DNA of 16,524 nucleotides, from assembly GCA_900545075.1 (NCBI GenBank), contig UQXT01000047.1:1-16524 (forward strand), in the 5' to 3' direction. Source of the DNA: an uncultured Collinsella sp. Its GTDB lineage: Bacteria > Actinomycetota > Coriobacteriia > Coriobacteriales > Coriobacteriaceae. The notes below the pieces were generated by a model. That model did no database searches and had not been told where the DNA came from. It saw only the letters and a program-made list of their open reading frames with translations. Positions 14,293 through 16,524 of this stretch are shown here, piece after piece. Numbering within the stretch: the stretch's first letter is position 1; each line of letters begins with the position of its first letter. A program made the position numbers and the translations under genes.

Positions 14293-15555
14293 ATGGGACT
14301 CTTGAAAGCTGGATTGGGAGCTGCCGGCGGCGTCATGGCCGACCAGTGGAAGGAATTTATCTATTGCGAATCGATGCCCGCTGACGTCTTGGCCTGCAAG
14401 GGCAGCAAACGCACCGGTGGCCGCAGCTCCAACACGCGCGGCGAGGACAACGTCATCTCCAACGGCTCGGTCATCGCCGTCAACGACGGCCAGGGCATGC
14501 TCGTGGTGCAAAACGGCAAGATTATCGAAGTCGCACTGGAGCCTGGTGAGTTTGTCTTTGACACTGGCAGCGAGCCGAGCGTCTTTAGCGGTAACCTGGG
14601 CGACTCCATCAAGGAGACGTTCGCCAATATCGGCAGCCGCTTTACCTTTGGCGGCGACGCGGGCAAGGACCAGCGCGTCTATTTCATCAACACCAAGGAG
14701 ATCATCGGCAACAAGTACGGCACCGCCTCGCCCGTGCCCTTCCGCGTGGTCGATAACAACATTGGCCTGGATGTCGACATTTCCGTGCGCTGCAACGGCG
14801 AGTATTCGTACCGTATCACCAACCCGCTGCTGTTCTACACCAACGTGTGCGGCAACGTGACCGATAGCTATACGCGCGACAAGATCGACAGCCAGCTTAA
14901 ATCCGAGCTGCTCACCGCCCTGCAGCCCGCCTTTGCCAAGATCTCGGAGATGGGTATCCGCTACAGTGCCATTCCCGGTCACACCACCGAGCTCGCCCGC
15001 GCGCTCAACGAGGTCCTCTCCGCTGACTGGCGCGATCTGCGCGGTGTCGAGATCGTGAGCTTTGGCGTCAACTCCATCGCCGCTTCGCAAGAAGACGAGC
15101 AGATGATCAAGGACCTGCAGAAAGCCGCGGTCATGCGTGATCCCACCATGGCGGCCGCCAACATCGCCAGCGCCCAGAGCGACGCGATGCGCGCCGCGGC
15201 GGCCAACCCCAACGGCGCGATGGCCGGCTTTATGGGCATGGGCATGGCAGGCGGCATGGGCGGCATGAACGCCAGTCAGCTGTTCGCCGCCGGCCAGGCA
15301 CAGCAGCAGGCCGCCCCGCAGCCAGCTCCGGCACCCGCCCCCACACCGGCTCCTGCCGCTGTCCCCGCGGCCGGTGCATGGACCTGCAGCTGCGGTGCCA
15401 CCAACACCGGCAAGTTCTGCTCCGAGTGCGGTAGTCCCGCACCCGCCCCCCACACTGGCCAAGTGGTTCTGCCCCAACTGCGGCAGCGAAAACGGCGGCA
15501 AGTTCTGCAGCAACTGCGGAACGCCCCGGCCCTAGCCCCTCTATCTGGTAATTGA
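14293..15555 (+). CDS. SPFH/Band-7 protein, YdjI-like, with frameshifted C-terminal zinc ribbon
   Basis: As written, 420 residues. Residues 20-280 match the virion-core/YdjI type of SPFH domain, with EFIYCESMPADVLACKG near the start and the conserved region VRCNGEYSYRITNP. A Met/Gly-rich stretch (305-327) and a Pro/Ala linker lead to a zinc ribbon with C365, C367, C376 and C379. After P386 the frame reads into nonsense-like RQRKRRQ sequence. If the C6 run at 15446-15451 had five C, translation would continue into a second ribbon (WFCPNCG...KFCSNCG) and stop at 15533-15535, giving 413 residues. The true end is therefore probably 15535. The start has AGGAAG 8 nt upstream. SPFH proteins form membrane-bound ring assemblies, and in the B. 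subtilis parallel the protein works with YdjG. No transmembrane helix is evident. Confidence 0.85.
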   Translation: MGLLKAGLGAAGGVMADQWKEFIYCESMPADVLACKGSKRTGGRSSNTRGEDNVISNGSVIAVNDGQGMLVVQNGKIIEVALEPGEFVFDTGSEPSVFSGNLGDSIKETFANIGSRFTFGGDAGKDQRVYFINTKEIIGNKYGTASPVPFRVVDNNIGLDVDISVRCNGEYSYRITNPLLFYTNVCGNVTDSYTRDKIDSQLKSELLTALQPAFAKISEMGIRYSAIPGHTTELARALNEVLSADWRDLRGVEIVSFGVNSIAASQEDEQMIKDLQKAAVMRDPTMAAANIASAQSDAMRAAAANPNGAMAGFMGMGMAGGMGGMNASQLFAAGQAQQQAAPQPAPAPAPTPAPAAVPAAGAWTCSCGATNTGKFCSECGSPAPAPHTGQVVLPQLRQRKRRQVLQQLRNAPALAPLSGN

Positions 15556-15575
15556 CGGGGGATCCGCCACCCCCG
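15556..15575 (+). terminator. Weak GC hairpin between the SPFH and lipoprotein genes
   Basis: CGGGGG (15556-15561) pairs with CCCCCG (15570-15575) around 8 nt and is followed by CATTTGCTTCT. The short stem and poor T-tract suggest at most partial termination, so the lipoprotein may be co-transcribed at a lower level. Confidence 0.4.
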
Positions 15576-15615
15576 CATTTGCTTCTATGGGTTTCGTTCG
15601 ATAAAGGAGGACACC

Positions 15616-16458
15616 ATGAAGACAACGTTCAAAAAGTCCGTACTCGCATTTCTGACATGCGTCCTGGCGCTCGCCTTTGCCCTGACGGGCTGCAGCGGCG
15701 GGGGCAAAGACCCCAAGGCCAACTTCGTCGGCAGCTGGGAACTCTCGGGTGGAACCTTGGAGGGCGAAGAGCTGACCGATGAGTACATGAAGATGCTCGA
15801 GGATTGGGGTGTCCACTGCGTCCTGATTCTCGATGAGGACGGCACAGGCGCCCTCGACCTGTTCCTTGAAGTCATGGACCTTAAATGGGAGGCAAAGGAC
15901 GCCACCACTGTAACCATCACCGCCGAAGACGAGTCGCATGACATGAAGCTCAAGGACGGCAAACTCATCCTCGAAGAAGATGACGGCAATCTTGTCTTTA
16001 CCAAGTCCGACAAGGACCTGTCCGGTACGGTGAAGAAGGATCGCGAGGCGGCCGAGAAGGAAGAGGAGATCGATAAGGCCGTCGAAGACGACGATGTCCA
16101 GAGTGTCGAAATCTCCCCCGCCGTCACCGTCGCCGATGACGATCTGTGCACCATCACCATCACCGAGAAGTTCAAGGACGACTGGGGCGACATCGGCTTT
16201 GTCGTCAACATCACCAACAAGAGCGACAAGGACCTGACCTTCTACGCTCCTTCCGGCAAGACCAACGTCAACGGCACCATGAAGGAACCCTGGTTCTCGG
16301 CTCACCTGATGCCCGGCACCAACGCCACCGAGGAATTCACCTTCTCGAAGGGCACGCTCGATAGCCTTGACGACCTCGTCAACACGACCATCGGCATCGA
16401 CGCCTACCTGACCGATTCCTACGAGGACGTCGCCTCCTACAGCGCAACCATCGCGTAG
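15616..16458 (+). CDS. Lipoprotein with lipocalin-like and Ig-like regions
   Basis: A 280-residue secreted lipoprotein. The signal peptide has a KK-containing start, a hydrophobic core and the lipobox LTGC, with lipidation expected at C26, followed by a SGGG linker. Residues about 35-135 read like a small beta-barrel repeat domain (VGSWELSGG, ILDEDGTG, WEAKDATTVTIT). An acidic, Lys/Glu-rich helix at about 137-160 links to a C-terminal beta-sandwich-like part (FVVNITNKSDKDLTFYAPSG) of the kind seen in DUF4352/DUF5067-type lipoproteins. The ATG lies 5 nt after AAGGAGG. It follows the zinc-ribbon operon by about 80 bp. Function is unknown; a cell-surface partner of the membrane module is possible but rests on position only. 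Confidence 0.8.
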   Translation: MKTTFKKSVLAFLTCVLALAFALTGCSGGGKDPKANFVGSWELSGGTLEGEELTDEYMKMLEDWGVHCVLILDEDGTGALDLFLEVMDLKWEAKDATTVTITAEDESHDMKLKDGKLILEEDDGNLVFTKSDKDLSGTVKKDREAAEKEEEIDKAVEDDDVQSVEISPAVTVADDDLCTITITEKFKDDWGDIGFVVNITNKSDKDLTFYAPSGKTNVNGTMKEPWFSAHLMPGTNATEEFTFSKGTLDSLDDLVNTTIGIDAYLTDSYEDVASYSATIA

Positions 16459-16475
16459 CGGCACGTAACATCAGC

Positions 16476-16499
16476 CGCGGATTGGCGGACACATCCGCG
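16476..16499 (+). terminator. Possible hairpin after the lipoprotein gene
   Basis: CGCGGAT (16476-16482) pairs with ATCCGCG (16493-16499) around a 10-nt loop, 18 nt after the stop. No T-tract follows within the window, so termination here is uncertain. Confidence 0.3.
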
Positions 16500-16524
16500 C
16501 ACATGTCAGGCGGGGCCGCAGGAG

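Noticed and set aside
12499..15513. Very long (1004-codon) open frame on the minus strand across three genes
   Set aside because: It is antisense to three well-supported genes, has low-complexity Gly/Val/Asp/His composition and spans their intergenic gaps. Such frames arise from strong C-ending codon bias.

Overview
The window reads as a high-GC Actinobacterium of the Coriobacteriia, most likely a gut Collinsella or close relative. This is inferred from the strongly C/G-ending codons, the strong GGAGG-type ribosome binding sites, the gene content (PTS, DUF4038 hydrolase, DUF4428/zinc-ribbon/SPFH cluster) and the style of the intergenic repeats. No rRNA, tRNA, CRISPR array, transposase gene or phage gene was seen.

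Region 1 (1-3964): pyrE (orotate phosphoribosyltransferase, minus strand) is divergent from a magnesium-transporting P-type ATPase gene (mgtA, plus strand). As written, mgtA is broken twice, by an in-frame TAG and by a 1-base deletion. Between the two genes lies a 437-bp leader region with a good promoter, a 23-codon ORF behind a perfect Shine-Dalgarno, and hairpins.

Region 2 (4021-10150): a carbohydrate-use locus. On the minus strand, in transcription order, lie a PTS EIIBC permease of the beta-glucoside/sucrose type, a terminator, a DUF4038/apiosidase-like glycoside hydrolase, a repeat-rich gap with a gene remnant, and a ROK sugar kinase. An alpha/beta-hydrolase (esterase-like) is divergent from the PTS gene across a 490-bp, AT-rich control region packed with GTTTA/TAAAC sites. 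One perfect palindrome sits inside the spacer of the hydrolase promoter. The hydrolase, the glycoside hydrolase and the kinase show no signal peptide. The simplest model is therefore uptake by the PTS followed by intracellular de-esterification, hydrolysis and phosphorylation.

Region 3 (10151-12159): a 125-bp near-perfect long hairpin, then a DUF1593/nucleoside-hydrolase-like (Sde182-type) protein whose 5' third uses clearly different codons from its 3' part, then a gap holding the second copy of a 39-nt dispersed repeat.

Region 4 (12160-16524): an apparent operon of three zinc-ribbon proteins. They are a DUF4428 protein, a two-ribbon membrane protein like B. subtilis YdjG, and an SPFH/Band-7 protein like YdjI. 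A lipoprotein gene follows. The SPFH gene has a 1-base insertion in a C6 run that hides a second C-terminal zinc ribbon. The set resembles the PspA-associated ydjFGHI membrane-stress module but lacks pspA here, and is the most interesting system in the window.

The three frame lesions (one nonsense change, two indels in or next to short homopolymers) could be true mutations or assembly errors, and should be checked against reads first.
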